DNA of 59,419 bases. Origin: Phenylobacterium sp. (GTDB lineage Bacteria > Pseudomonadota > Alphaproteobacteria > Caulobacterales > Caulobacteraceae). Both the position numbers and the translations under genes were made by a program. The stretch covers positions 1 through 59,419 of the forward strand of contig NZ_JAUYOJ010000130.1 in assembly GCF_030697925.1 (NCBI RefSeq). Reading direction: 5' to 3'. The notes under the pieces were generated by a model. That model searched no databases. It had not been told where the DNA came from and was given only the letters and a program-made list of their open reading frames with translations. Shown here piece by piece: positions 44,549 to 52,920 of the stretch; the first letter of the stretch is position 1, and the number at the start of each line of letters is the position of its first letter.

Positions 44549-45331
44549 TTGGCCGACGCCGTCCTGCCCACGACCGACCGCCCGCCGATCAGCCCCAATG
44601 CGTTCATCCTGCTGGCGGCCTGGATCGCATCGGGCTTTGCGCTCGCCCTGGTCCCGGAGGCCACGGGCCCGCTGACCTTCGCCTTCGTGGTGCTGGGCTG
44701 GATCGCCGCGGTGGTGGTCCATGAGTTCGGCCACGCCTTCACCGCCCACAAGGCCGGCGACCCGACCATCGCCGAGAAGGGCTACCTCACCCTCGACCCG
44801 CTGAAATACGCGGACCTGGGCACCTCCATCGTCATCCCGGTCATCGCGCTCGTCCTGGGCGGCATCGGCTTTCCGGGGGGCGCGGTCTATCTGCGCGAGG
44901 ACATGATGCGCACGCGAGCTTGGCGCTCCCTGGCCAGCCTGGCCGGACCCGCCGGCACCTTCGTGGTCCTGCTGGCGCTGGGCGGCGTCATCCACCTCGC
45001 GGCCCCGGCCCTGCCCGGCGGCGCGGGCAATCCCCTGGTCGCGGCGCTGGCCTTCCTGGCCTTCCTGCAGGCCACGGCCCTGGTGCTGAACCTGCTGCCG
45101 GTCCCGGGCCTCGACGGTTTCGGCATCCTGCGCCCCTGGCTGGCCCAGGCCGTGCGCCGGCGGCTGGCGCCCATCGAGGGGATCGCCATGCTGGCCCTGC
45201 TGGCCCTGCTGTTCTTCGTGCCCTTCGCCGCGCGGCTGTTCTTCGGCGTGGCCCTGCTGCTCACCGACATCCTGGCCCTGCCCCGCGAGCTGATCCAGGC
45301 CGGTTGGGACGCATTCAAGTTCTGGAGCTAG
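44549..45331 (+). CDS. M50-family site-2 intramembrane metalloprotease-like protein
   Basis: 260 residues from TTG 44549. Six or so hydrophobic segments; zinc motif HEFGH (His58, Glu59, His62) in helix VVVHEFGHAFTAHKAG and the distal LNLLPVPGLDG motif with Asp189, the third ligand. A compact protein without the PDZ domain of RseP, so it is a minimal site-2-protease-type peptidase. Its substrate and signal are unknown. Stop lies 4 bases from a convergent gene. Confidence 0.88.
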   Translation: MADAVLPTTDRPPISPNAFILLAAWIASGFALALVPEATGPLTFAFVVLGWIAAVVVHEFGHAFTAHKAGDPTIAEKGYLTLDPLKYADLGTSIVIPVIALVLGGIGFPGGAVYLREDMMRTRAWRSLASLAGPAGTFVVLLALGGVIHLAAPALPGGAGNPLVAALAFLAFLQATALVLNLLPVPGLDGFGILRPWLAQAVRRRLAPIEGIAMLALLALLFFVPFAARLFFGVALLLTDILALPRELIQAGWDAFKFWS

Positions 45332-45335
45332 CGCT

Positions 45336-45545
45336 TCAGGCGTGGGCCTCGCCCGGCTCGGCGGCGCGGGCGCTTAGCCGACCGGCGAAGGTGCTCACAT
45401 GCCGCGCGCCCTGCCACAGCTCGGCGCCGAAGGCGTTGACCAGGCGCGAGGCCCGCTCAAGGGCCTGCGCCTCCGAGGCGCACGACCATTCCTCCGCCCG
45501 CGCCACCTGGCCCGCGGAATCGAACACATAGAGCCGATAATCCAT
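45336..45545 (-). CDS. Short protein of unknown function
   Basis: 69 residues, MDYRLYVFDSAGQVARAEEW then a helix ASEAQALERASRLVNAFG and an Ala-rich tail. No signal or membrane segment. The pattern of a short beta strand with amphipathic helix is typical of small conserved proteins, but I do not recognise the family. Convergent with, and 4 bases from, the M50 gene. Confidence 0.62.
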   Translation of the reverse strand: MDYRLYVFDSAGQVARAEEWSCASEAQALERASRLVNAFGAELWQGARHVSTFAGRLSARAAEPGEAHA

Positions 45546-45642
45546 CTCGCCGTCCTCCGTCCTTGACGGCAGACGAACCGGCGCCCGCGCCGCCCGGTTC
45601 CTTCACGTTCTGCGTGTGTGCGCGAGCAGCAGGCGTGCCGCC

Positions 45643-46281
45643 CTACCCGTCCATCAGCACGATGTCCCAGCGGTACCTGCCCGCCCCGGCCGCGACCGCC
45701 ACGGAGGTCCCAGCCTGGTCGGCGAGGCCCTTATAGAGCTGGTCCCTGGCGTTCAGCGCCGCCTCCTCGGGGAAGTACATCTGGGCGTTCAGCCGGTGGG
45801 CGCTCCCGCGCACGTCGAAATGGATGTGCGGCGTCCTCAGGCCGATCGGCGAGTCATAGGCGGCCGGCTTGATGGTGGTGATCCGCCAGCCGCCGTCCTT
45901 GTCGGTGCGCAGGTTGGCGAAGCCCTGGAAGTTGGGGTCCAGCGGCGCCTTGCTGATGTCGTTGGGGTGGGCGTAGCGGCCCGCGGCGTTGGCCTGCCAG
46001 ATCTCCAGGGTCGCGTCGCGCATCGGCGCCCCGTGCCGGTCCAGCACCCGGCCCGAGACCTCGATGACCTCGCCCAGCGCGCGCGCCTTGTGGCCCTTCA
46101 GCCAGACCAGGTCGGCGTCGGCCTCGGCCAGGTGGCCCACCGGATAGAAGGGGCCCATGGGCGACTCCGCCGTGCCCGCCAGCGGCGGCAGGGCCTGACC
46201 CTCCGCGCCGCGCCCGCCGGTGACCAGCGCCGCCCCGGCCATGACCGCGAAACCCCGACGCGAAACCAGAAGACTGTTCAC
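45643..46281 (-). CDS. Tat-exported intradiol ring-cleavage dioxygenase
   Basis: 212 residues, beginning MNSLLVSRRGFAVMAG: a twin-arginine signal, so it is exported folded. The body resembles protocatechuate 3,4-dioxygenase: VSGRVLDRHGAPMRDATLEI, WQANAAGRYAHPND (Tyr ligand), WRITTIKPAAYD (Tyr) and PHIHFDV (two His ligands), the full non-heme Fe(III) set. Cleaves catechol-like rings. Exported members act on aromatic side products rather than central protocatechuate catabolism. No pathway genes adjoin. Confidence 0.9.
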   Translation of the reverse strand: MNSLLVSRRGFAVMAGAALVTGGRGAEGQALPPLAGTAESPMGPFYPVGHLAEADADLVWLKGHKARALGEVIEVSGRVLDRHGAPMRDATLEIWQANAAGRYAHPNDISKAPLDPNFQGFANLRTDKDGGWRITTIKPAAYDSPIGLRTPHIHFDVRGSAHRLNAQMYFPEEAALNARDQLYKGLADQAGTSVAVAAGAGRYRWDIVLMDG

Positions 46282-46472
46282 TGACGCCTCCCATATCTGC
46301 GTTCATCCCGGGGGCGATTGGATACCCACGGGCGGCCAAGTCCATTGGAACTTGTTCAACTTTCCGCCCGCACCCTGAGGCTGCGCCGCCCAGCGAAATG
46401 CAGCCGGAACGGAGTCGCCGGGCCGGAGATGTTCTGCTTTTGTTCGATGTCAACATGTCAGCAGGAGCCCCC

Positions 46473-46685
46473 ATGACCAAGGTCCGCTACACCGGCGTCA
46501 CCGACCCCAAGGCCGCCTTCGAGGCCCTGCGCGACTATCACCACGCCCTGATCAAGCTGCAGACCCGCTGCCGGCCGTTCGGCGCCGACTACCTGGTGAT
46601 CCTGGCCGCCAAGGAGGCCCTGGAGACCGCCGCCTTCCACTTCACCCGCGACAGCGGCTTCTATGCGGGGGCGCCGCACGGCTGA
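46473..46685 (+). CDS. Small conserved-looking protein, unknown function
   Basis: 70 residues from ATG 46473 with GCAGGAG ribosome-binding site. MTKVRYTGVTDPKAAFEALR then a helical part DYHHALIKLQTRCRPFG and AAKEALETAAFHF. No signal peptide or membrane segment. The next gene starts 2 bases after its stop, so they are co-transcribed. Confidence 0.72.
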   Translation: MTKVRYTGVTDPKAAFEALRDYHHALIKLQTRCRPFGADYLVILAAKEALETAAFHFTRDSGFYAGAPHG

Positions 46686-46687
46686 CC

Positions 46688-46990
46688 ATGCGCCCGCTGG
46701 CCAACCTCGCCGACGCCAGGCTGGAGGACGCCCGCCGCTATCCGGGCTGCGTCCTCATGCTGGGCTGCGAGATCTGCGGCTGGGCCCGGGGCTATGACGT
46801 GGGCAAGATCATCAACCGCCTCTACGAGCTGCGCGACGGCGGCTTCACCACCCTGGTCTCGGACGTGGCCAGGTCGGTGAAGCGGCCGTGTCCGCGGTGC
46901 AAGGGCAAGCACTGGACGACCCAGTTCGCCTACCCGGCCCACATCGACGCGCGGGAGTCGAAGCGACTGGCGGGGCGGTATCGGAACTGA
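46688..46990 (+). CDS. Zinc-ribbon-like small protein
   Basis: 100 residues. Two CxxC pairs, Cys27/Cys30 in LGCEICGWARG and Cys68/Cys71 in RPCPRCKGKHW, form a treble-clef or zinc-ribbon-like metal site. Central helix INRLYELRDGGFTTLVSDV. A second, degenerate copy lies 1.9 kb downstream at 48618-49007. No named family recognised; a nucleic-acid-related role is possible because of the ribbon, but that is inference. Confidence 0.78.
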   Translation: MRPLANLADARLEDARRYPGCVLMLGCEICGWARGYDVGKIINRLYELRDGGFTTLVSDVARSVKRPCPRCKGKHWTTQFAYPAHIDARESKRLAGRYRN

Positions 46991-47105
46991 TGGGGCGGCT
47001 TCTTGCTAAATCCACGACGCAGGACTAGCCGTATGCGTCCGGGATGAAGCGGTGTCCCGGTAAGGCTTCGGCCCAAGCACCGCGCAACTCCGCTTGGAGA
47101 CGCGC

Positions 47106-47621
47106 ATGGCTTCCAGTCGCACCTCACCCCGCCGATATCCAGCCCGTAGAGCCGTCGTCATCGGCCTGGGTCTTTCGCTGGCGTCCGGCCTGGCGAAAGC
47201 CGCCTGCCCACCCGTTCGGGTGCTCTTCGTCTGCCCGGCAGGCTCAGTCAAAAGCGCCATCGCCCGCGAAGCCCTTAAGCGCCGCGCCGCCGATGAGGGC
47301 GTTTCCCTATCCGTCTCCTCGCGTGGCGTGCATCCCGAGGACCATGTCTCCCCCGGCCTGGCGGCCAGACTCAAGGCCGACGGCCTCAATCCCGCCTCGG
47401 AGCCACTTCGCCTGCTGACGCAAGCCGACGTCGCTCAGGCCGACATGGCCATCGCCTTCGACGCGGCGGCGGACGAGCCGATGTTGCGTTCGGCGCAGGC
47501 GTGGAAGACCCCTTCCTGGAATGGAGACTACGCCGCCGCCAAGGCCGATCTGGATGGCCGGCTTGCCCTGCTGCTGGTGGAACTCAAGGCGCGCGCCACG
47601 CGCCCTTGTGGAGCACCATGA
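47106..47621 (+). CDS. Exported low-molecular-weight phosphatase / arsenate-reductase-like protein with altered P-loop
   Basis: 171 residues from ATG 47106. N-terminal basic stretch RRYPARRAVVIGLGLSLASG then Ala-Lys-Ala: an export signal, perhaps twin-arginine-like. The following fold is that of LMW tyrosine phosphatase/ArsC, VRVLFVCPAGSVKSAIARE, but the catalytic P-loop CxGNxCRS reads CPAGSVKS: the Asn and the essential Arg are replaced (Arg by Lys). Late WNGDYAAAKADLDGRL keeps a possible acid Asp. Probably a binding or degenerate enzyme. Confidence 0.8.
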   Translation: MASSRTSPRRYPARRAVVIGLGLSLASGLAKAACPPVRVLFVCPAGSVKSAIAREALKRRAADEGVSLSVSSRGVHPEDHVSPGLAARLKADGLNPASEPLRLLTQADVAQADMAIAFDAAADEPMLRSAQAWKTPSWNGDYAAAKADLDGRLALLLVELKARATRPCGAP

Positions 47622-47666
47622 CCGCGCCGCGCGCTCTAGGATGACCTCGCACGACAGGAGAACGAG

Positions 47667-48344
47667 ATGACGGAAGCCGCCTTCGACCGACGCGCCCTGC
47701 TCGCCGCGACAGGATTGCTGGCCGCCGCCCTCCCGGTCGCGGCTCAACCCGCCGCCTTCGCGCCGAAGCCCCTACCCCTCAATCCCAAGGCAGTTCCGGG
47801 CCTGTCCGAGAAGCTGCTCATCAGCCATCACGACAACAACTATGTCGGCGCCGTGAAGCGCCTGGGCGCGATCCGCGCCGAGTTCGGCAAGCTCGATTTC
47901 GCCACGGCTTCCATGTTCCAGATGAACGGCCTCAAGCGGGAGGAGCTGATCGCCTGGAACTCCATGATCCTGCACGAACTCTATTTCGCGGGACTGGCGG
48001 CGCGGGCCGCCCCCAGCACAGGCCTCGCTCAGGCCCTCGAGCGTGATTTCGGCAGCCATGATCGTTGGGCCGGAGAGTTCACGGCGATGGGCAAGGCGCT
48101 GGGCGGCGGGTCAGGCTGGGTGCTGCTGACCTATAGCCGACATGACGGAAGGCTCGTGAACACCTGGGCCTCCGATCACACCCAGACGCTCGCGGATGGC
48201 GCGCCCCTCCTGGCGCTCGACATGTACGAGCACGCCTATGCCTTGGACTACGGCGCAAAGGCCGCCGACTACGTGGACGCCTTCATGAATGCGATGACCT
48301 GGTCGGAAGCCAATCGTCGGTTCGTTTCCGCCTCGCGGGCCTGA
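47667..48344 (+). CDS. Exported Fe/Mn superoxide dismutase
   Basis: 225 residues. N-terminal FDRRALLAATGLLAAALPVAAQ, a Tat-like signal, so periplasmic. Ligands: His in SHHDNNYVGAV, His in NSMILHELYF, and Asp and His in LDMYEHAYALDYG. GGGSGWVLLTYSRHDGRL is the usual Fe/Mn SOD core. Detoxifies superoxide in the periplasm. Iron versus manganese is not decided by these motifs. Next to the phosphatase-like gene, 45 bases upstream. Confidence 0.9.
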   Translation: MTEAAFDRRALLAATGLLAAALPVAAQPAAFAPKPLPLNPKAVPGLSEKLLISHHDNNYVGAVKRLGAIRAEFGKLDFATASMFQMNGLKREELIAWNSMILHELYFAGLAARAAPSTGLAQALERDFGSHDRWAGEFTAMGKALGGGSGWVLLTYSRHDGRLVNTWASDHTQTLADGAPLLALDMYEHAYALDYGAKAADYVDAFMNAMTWSEANRRFVSASRA

Positions 48345-48377
48345 TGTTTCGCGATCTCATCGCCTGGCCCGACCGTT

Positions 48378-48605
48378 CCGGCCCTCGGCTCAGGCCTTGA
48401 CGGCGAGGCCGTCGCCATCGAAGAGATCAGCCACGGCTGGCGCGTCTGGTTCTACCGCCAGCCCATCGGCCTCATCGATCCCCAAGGCCGCAGACTGTTA
48501 CCCGTCCAACCGGGCTGAACTGTTACCTATCCATCCGCTGGACAACGTGTGCTGCCGGGTTGGAGAGGTGACAGACCAGCCCGGATAGATGGGTAACAGT
48601 CCCGG
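48378..48605. mobile_element. Decayed insertion-sequence remnant (IS481-like end)
   Basis: In-frame residue string GLDGEAVAIEEISHGWRVWF then YRQPIGLIDPQGRRLLPV and a stop at 48514-48516 resembles the C-terminus of integrase-core transposases of the IS481 type. Downstream, ACTGTTACCC(G/A)TC(C/T)A(A/T)CCGGGCTG occurs at 48494-48517 and inverted at 48577-48600 with 3 mismatches, and AACTGTTACCTATCCATCCG follows the first copy, as at the ends of such elements. Only the last part of a transposase is left. It sits at the junction of the degenerate gene copy. Confidence 0.6.
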
Positions 48606-48617
48606 CTTTGGGGGGCT

Positions 48618-49007
48618 GTGCTTTCCGTGTTTTCGGTGGTCGATCTTGGCTTCGCCAGCCTCGCCGACGCCCAGCTGGAGGATGCCCGCCGCTATCCGGG
48701 CTGCGTCCTCATGCTGGGCTGCGCGGTCTGCAGCTGGGCCAGGGGCTACGAGGTAGGGGAAGCCCGCCTCTACGAGCTGCGCGACGGCGGCTTCACCACC
48801 CTGGTCTCGGATGTGGCGGGCTCGGTGAAGCGGCCGTGTCCGAAGTGCAAGGGCAAGGACTGGGTGACCCAGCTGGCCTACCCGGGCCACATCGACGCGC
48901 GCGAGACCAAGCGGCTGGCGGGGGCGGTATCGGAATTGGAGCGGCGACGTCTGAACGATCAGCCACTTCTCGCTTTACGAGAGGTCCATTGCACCCACAA
49001 CCGGTGA
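48618..49007 (+). pseudogene. Degenerate copy of the zinc-ribbon-like gene
   Basis: The middle matches 46688-46990 nearly identically (SLADAQLEDARRYPGCVLML, RLYELRDGGFTTLVSDVAGS), keeping both CxxC pairs (GCAVCS, PCPKCK) but losing 6 bases in-frame. The natural start is gone: the only upstream start (GTG 48618) lies inside a 25-base copy of the intergenic repeat found beside ruvB. At its end one extra G (GCGGGGGCGG for GCGGGGCGG) shifts the frame, adding about 30 foreign residues. Best read as a broken gene, though a 129-residue ORF remains. Confidence 0.7.
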
Positions 49008-49045
49008 GACCTACGGTCCCGTCAACTTTTTGAGCGGGGGCTCCA

Positions 49046-49525
49046 ATGAAAGCACTGAAACTGGCGATGACGGCGATTCTTGCCGTCTCGACCGCCGGCT
49101 GCGCGACGCGAGCGAGTTCCGTAGCGCCTGTCTCGATCTCGGCGAACGAATACTCGACGCTGAACTGCGCCGACTCCCGCGCGGAGGCCAACGCGGCTCG
49201 GGAACGGGCGTTTGCGCTGAGCCGGCGGCAGAACAACGCCGCCACCGCAGACGCCGCGGCGGTGTTCCTCTTCCTGCTTCCCTTGGGCTCGGTGTTTGGC
49301 GCCGACGTCTCGGGCGAGCTCGCCCAAGCCAAGGGCGAAGTCCTAGCCCTGGATCGCCGGGTCCGCATGGCCTGCGACGCACAGGTGTCCGGCGCGCCGG
49401 TCCAGGAGGCCGCCGCAATGCCTGGCCCCACGGGGGTTCCGGCGACGCAAGGCCTCGTCAAGCCAGCCAAGGCCTGCGGAATGGTCAAGCAAGCCAACGG
49501 CGGGTCGCGCCTCGTTCCCTGCTGA
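49046..49525 (+). CDS. Lipoprotein of unknown function
   Basis: 159 residues, MKALKLAMTAILAVSTAGCA with lipobox STAGC. Helical region DSRAEANAARERAFALSRRQ, a hydrophobic stretch AAAVFLFLLPLGSVFG (about 72-88), then an Ala/Pro-rich part. Similar layouts are seen in metal-binding or envelope lipoproteins, but no domain is recognised. Stand-alone before ruvC. Confidence 0.72.
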   Translation: MKALKLAMTAILAVSTAGCATRASSVAPVSISANEYSTLNCADSRAEANAARERAFALSRRQNNAATADAAAVFLFLLPLGSVFGADVSGELAQAKGEVLALDRRVRMACDAQVSGAPVQEAAAMPGPTGVPATQGLVKPAKACGMVKQANGGSRLVPC

Positions 49526-49651
49526 GGGGGCCGCGCAATTCGCCAACCTATTGGCTAGCACCCGTTCGATAGTTCGCGATCCCGGCGCGTGCAGCGCGCC
49601 CCTCAACGTTTGCTTAACCCTGCCGACGTCCTGTATCTCTCCGTGGAACAG

Positions 49652-50176
49652 ATGACGAACGCGCCGATTCCCATGACCGCTTCCCTCCGCATCCTCGGCC
49701 TCGATCCCGGCCTGCGCCGCACGGGCTGGGGCGTGATCGCGGTGGAGGGATCGCGGCTGACCCATGTGGCCCACGGGGTCATCGCGCCCAAGGACAGCCT
49801 GCCCTTCGCCGAGCGGCTGCTCTGCCTGTTCGACGCCATCTCCGAGGTCGTCGCCCTCCACGCGCCGCACGAGGCCGCGGTGGAGGAGACCTTCATGAAC
49901 AACAACGCCGCCTCGGCGCTGAAGCTGGGCCACGCCCGGGCCATGGCCATGATCGTGCCCGCCCGTGCCGGCTTGCTGGTGGCCGAATACGCCGCCACCG
50001 TGGTCAAGAAGTCGGTGGTCGGGACCGGGGCGGCCGACAAGGACCAGGTGGGCTTCATGATCGCGCGCCTGCTGCCCACCGCGGGCAAGACCACCGCCGA
50101 CGCCGCCGACGCCCTGGCCGTCGCCATCGCCCACGCCCACCACCGCCGGGTCCGCAACCTCGGGGCCGCGGCGTGA
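49652..50176 (+). CDS. ruvC: Holliday junction resolvase RuvC
   Basis: 174 residues from ATG 49652 ([20 protein letters not shown]); ATG 49673 is a possible shorter start. Dimeric endonuclease that cleaves Holliday junctions moved by RuvAB. Catalytic residues: Asp in [13 protein letters not shown], Glu in [10 protein letters not shown], and the Asp pair in [10 protein letters not shown]. Its TGA overlaps the ruvA GTG, so the two are coupled. TTAAC lies upstream, but no full CtrA box was found here. Confidence 0.96.
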   Translation: MTNAPIPMTASLRILGLDPGLRRTGWGVIAVEGSRLTHVAHGVIAPKDSLPFAERLLCLFDAISEVVALHAPHEAAVEETFMNNNAASALKLGHARAMAMIVPARAGLLVAEYAATVVKKSVVGTGAADKDQVGFMIARLLPTAGKTTADAADALAVAIAHAHHRRVRNLGAAA

Positions 50177-50790
50177 TCGGCCGGCTGCGCGGCCTGGTCG
50201 CCGAGGTCGGCGAGGAAGACGCCCTGATCGACGTGGCCGGGGTCGGCTATGTGGTCCGCTGCGGTTCGCGCACGCTGGGCCACCTGCCGGCCATGGGCGA
50301 GGAGGCGGTGCTGCACGTGGAGACCCAGTGGTCCGAGGCAAACGGCATGAAGCTCTACGGCTTCCTGGGCCGCGACGAGCGCCGGGCCTTCGTCATGCTG
50401 CAGGCCATCCAGGGGGTGGGGCCCAAGGCCGCGCTCTCCGTGCTCGACGTCCTGCCGCCCGCGGAGCTCGCCCAGGCCTGCGCCCGCGACGACAAGGCCG
50501 CGGTCGGCCGCGCCAACGGGGTGGGCCCCAAGCTCGCCCAGCGCATCGTCACCGAGCTGAAGGACAAGCCGCTGACCGACGGCCCGGTGGCGGCCTTCCA
50601 CGCCGGGGCGCTCACGCCCGCCACGCCGCCGCCGCCCTCCGCCGCCGGCGAGGCGGTGGCCGCCCTGCTGGGTCTCGGCGTCGCCGAGGTCAATGCGCGC
50701 CGCGTGGTCGAACAGGCCCACCTGCGGCTGGGCGAAGACGCCACCATCCAGGCCCTGATCAAGGCCGGCCTGCAGGAGCTGGGGCGGTGA
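50173..50790 (+). CDS. ruvA: Holliday junction branch-migration protein RuvA
   Basis: 205 residues from GTG 50173, overlapping the ruvC stop (GTGA). Tetrameric junction-binding subunit: N-terminal OB-like domain [20 protein letters not shown], two helix-hairpin-helix motifs ([31 protein letters not shown]) and C-terminal three-helix domain ([20 protein letters not shown]) that contacts RuvB. A palindromic repeat separates it from ruvB by 157 bases. Confidence 0.96.
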   Translation: MIGRLRGLVAEVGEEDALIDVAGVGYVVRCGSRTLGHLPAMGEEAVLHVETQWSEANGMKLYGFLGRDERRAFVMLQAIQGVGPKAALSVLDVLPPAELAQACARDDKAAVGRANGVGPKLAQRIVTELKDKPLTDGPVAAFHAGALTPATPPPPSAAGEAVAALLGLGVAEVNARRVVEQAHLRLGEDATIQALIKAGLQELGR

Positions 50791-50800
50791 TTGAGTCCGA

Positions 50801-50924
50801 CCACGGAAAACACGAAAAGCGCGGACAAGGCGCCCGTCAGGGCGCGATCTCCAGCGCGCAAACCACGACGGCTCGTTCGCAAGGATGGCGCTTCGCGCGT
50901 CCGCGCTTTTCGTGTTTTCCGTGG
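50801..50924. repeat. Perfect 26-bp inverted repeat between ruvA and ruvB
   Basis: The arms at 50801-50826 and 50899-50924 are perfect reverse complements and enclose 72 bases. Both lie in the ruvA-ruvB gap, where alphaproteobacterial operons are usually tight. A third, diverged copy (21 of 25 bases) is at 48618-48642. It resembles a REP/BIME-type palindrome and could affect ruvB expression. Confidence 0.85.
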
Positions 50925-50947
50925 CCGGCCTTCATAGGGCCGCCCCT

Positions 50948-51991
50948 ATGACCCGCATCATCTCCAGCGAACCCCAGGCGCAGGACGCCCCGACCCACGA
51001 CAAGGCCCTGCGCCCGCAGACGCTGGCCGAGTTCGTCGGCCAGGAGCAGACCAAGGGCAATCTCAAGGTCTTCATCGAGGCGGCCAAGAGCCGCTCCGAG
51101 GCGCTCGACCACGTGCTGCTGTTCGGCCCGCCGGGCCTGGGCAAGACCACCCTGGCCCAGATCGTCGCCCGCGAGCTGGGGGTGAATTTCCGCGCCACCT
51201 CCGGCCCGGTCCTGGCCAAGGCCGGGGACCTGGCGGCGATCCTGACCAATCTCGAACCGCGCGACGTGCTGTTCATCGACGAGATCCACCGCCTGGCCGC
51301 CAATGTGGAGGAGATCCTCTATCCGGCCATGGAGGACCACGTCCTGGACCTGATGATCGGCGAGGGACCGTCCGCGCGTTCGATCCGCATCGACCTGGCG
51401 CCCTTCACCCTGGTGGCGGCGACCACCCGGGCGGGCCTGCTGGCCACGCCGCTGCGCGACCGGTTCGGCATCCCCCTGCGCCTGGAGTTCTACACCCACG
51501 GCGAGCTGCAGAAGGTGCTGGCCCAGGCGGCTCTGAAGATGGGCCTCAGCCTCGCGCCCGACGGCGCCGCCGAGATCGCCGCCCGCGCGCGGGGCACCCC
51601 GCGCGTCGCCGGCCGGCTGCTGCGCCGGGTGCGCGACTTCGCCACCGCCGACGGGGTGGTGGTGATCGACGGCAAGGCCGCCGCCCGGGCGCTCGCGCGC
51701 CTCGACGTCGACCCCGCCGGCCTCGACGCCCTGGACCGCCGCTACCTCACCGCCCTGATCGACAACTATGGCGGCGGCCCGGCCGGGGTGGAGACCTTGG
51801 CCTATGCGATCGCCGAGGCCCGCGACGCGGTGGAGGACGTGATCGAGCCCTTCCTGTTGCAGCAGGGCTTCATCCAGCGCACGCCGCGCGGCCGCATGGC
51901 CTGCGGCAAGGCCTACAGCCACCTGGGCCTCACCCCGCCCCCGCAGATCCAGGCGGGCGGGCAACCGACCCTGTTCGAGGACGACCAATAA
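50948..51991 (+). CDS. ruvB: Holliday junction branch-migration helicase RuvB
   Basis: 347 residues from ATG 50948 ([20 protein letters not shown]); the upstream extension is leader inside the repeat. Hexameric AAA+ motor: [12 protein letters not shown], Walker [10 protein letters not shown], Walker B DEIHRL and sensor [17 protein letters not shown] with the arginine finger region. C-terminal winged helix ([12 protein letters not shown]). With RuvA drives junctions for RuvC. Confidence 0.96.
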   Translation: MTRIISSEPQAQDAPTHDKALRPQTLAEFVGQEQTKGNLKVFIEAAKSRSEALDHVLLFGPPGLGKTTLAQIVARELGVNFRATSGPVLAKAGDLAAILTNLEPRDVLFIDEIHRLAANVEEILYPAMEDHVLDLMIGEGPSARSIRIDLAPFTLVAATTRAGLLATPLRDRFGIPLRLEFYTHGELQKVLAQAALKMGLSLAPDGAAEIAARARGTPRVAGRLLRRVRDFATADGVVVIDGKAAARALARLDVDPAGLDALDRRYLTALIDNYGGGPAGVETLAYAIAEARDAVEDVIEPFLLQQGFIQRTPRGRMACGKAYSHLGLTPPPQIQAGGQPTLFEDDQ

Positions 51992-51994
51992 AAG

Positions 51995-52026
51995 CCGTTC
52001 ATCCCCGCGCAAGCGGGGATGAACGG
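51995..52026 (+). terminator. Perfect hairpin after ruvB
   Basis: 14-bp perfect stem CCGTTCATCCCCGC / GCGGGGATGAACGG with GCAA tetraloop, 3 bases after the ruvB stop. No T-run, so it may be a REP-like hairpin of the same core as 36241-36321. Confidence 0.6.
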
Positions 52027-52097
52027 AATAGGTGTGGATGCGCAGCTTCCGCGACTCCCCGACTTGCGCCATCCTCCCGACGAGGGGGAGCTCCGCG

Positions 52098-52478
52098 ATG
52101 GCCCGCAACATCCTGCTCGTCGCCGTGGGCGTCGTCCTCTGGTTCGCCGCCGCCATGGTGGTCCGCTACGCCGCGCCGTTCGGGTGGTTCAGCCGCGACG
52201 CCGCCCCCATCGTCTTCGCGGTCAGCGCCGCCCTCGCGCCCCTGGTGGTGCTCGCCGTCCATCGCCTGACCGGCGGCGCGCCGGGCGGACACCTGCGGAC
52301 CGCGGCGCTCGCCTCCACGCCGGCCCTGCTGCTGGACGGCATGGCCTTCGCGTGGCAGCCGCAGCTTTATGGCGTCCCGGACCTGACCCTGCCCGGCGCC
52401 TGGCTGCTCTACGGCGTCGGCGCGATCCTCGCCTCGGGGCTGACCTTGGACGTGGGGTCGTCTAGATCAGCGCCATGA
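52098..52478 (+). CDS. DUF5367-like small membrane protein
   Basis: 126 residues from ATG 52098 with GGGGGAG ribosome-binding site. Four hydrophobic segments (about 4-22, 32-54, 66-85, 97-120), beginning MARNILLVAVGVVLWFAAAM and containing ALASTPALLLDGMAFAWQPQ. The family call is tentative. Its end overlaps the ybgC start (ATGA), so it is coupled to the tol-pal operon. Confidence 0.75.
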   Translation: MARNILLVAVGVVLWFAAAMVVRYAAPFGWFSRDAAPIVFAVSAALAPLVVLAVHRLTGGAPGGHLRTAALASTPALLLDGMAFAWQPQLYGVPDLTLPGAWLLYGVGAILASGLTLDVGSSRSAP

Positions 52479-52909
52479 CTGAACAACCCTCCGCCGGCTG
52501 GCTCGACGGCCGCGAACACGTCCTGCCGGTGCGCATCTATTACGAGGACACCGACTTCACCGGCGTCGTCTATCACGCCAACTATGTCCGCTATTTCGAG
52601 CGCGGACGGAGCGACTTCCTGCGCCTCGCCGGCATCCGCCACGCCGAGCTGCAGGACCAGGACGCGGCCTTCGCCATCGTGCGCATGGCGTTGGAGTTCA
52701 AGCGCGTCGCGCGTATCGACGACGCGCTCGCCGTGCGCACCACCTATGACAGCGCCCGGGGGCCGCGGCTGTTCATCGGCCAGCAGATCTTCCGGGGCGA
52801 GGACCTGATCTGCCAGGCCCAGGTGGAGGCGGCCTGCATCGACCTCGCCGGCCGCCCGCGCAAGCCGCCGGCCGGCATGTTGGAACAGTTGCGTCCCTAC
52901 TTCGCTTGA
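52475..52909 (+). CDS. ybgC: Tol-Pal-associated acyl-CoA thioesterase YbgC
   Basis: 144-residue hotdog-fold thioesterase. YYEDTDFTGVVYHANYVRYF holds the conserved Asp and the VYHANY signature, and ARKPPAGMLEQL-like C-terminus closes the family length. Conserved first gene of tol-pal operons, where it links lipid metabolism to the envelope. An ATGA overlap couples it to the preceding membrane protein. Confidence 0.94.
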   Translation: MTEQPSAGWLDGREHVLPVRIYYEDTDFTGVVYHANYVRYFERGRSDFLRLAGIRHAELQDQDAAFAIVRMALEFKRVARIDDALAVRTTYDSARGPRLFIGQQIFRGEDLICQAQVEAACIDLAGRPRKPPAGMLEQLRPYFA

Positions 52910-52920
52910 ACAGGTCCGTG

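Noticed and set aside
48397..48588. 63-residue reading in another frame over the IS remnant
   Set aside because: Low-complexity Ser/Pro string crossing the repeat; the transposase-like reading is in a different frame.
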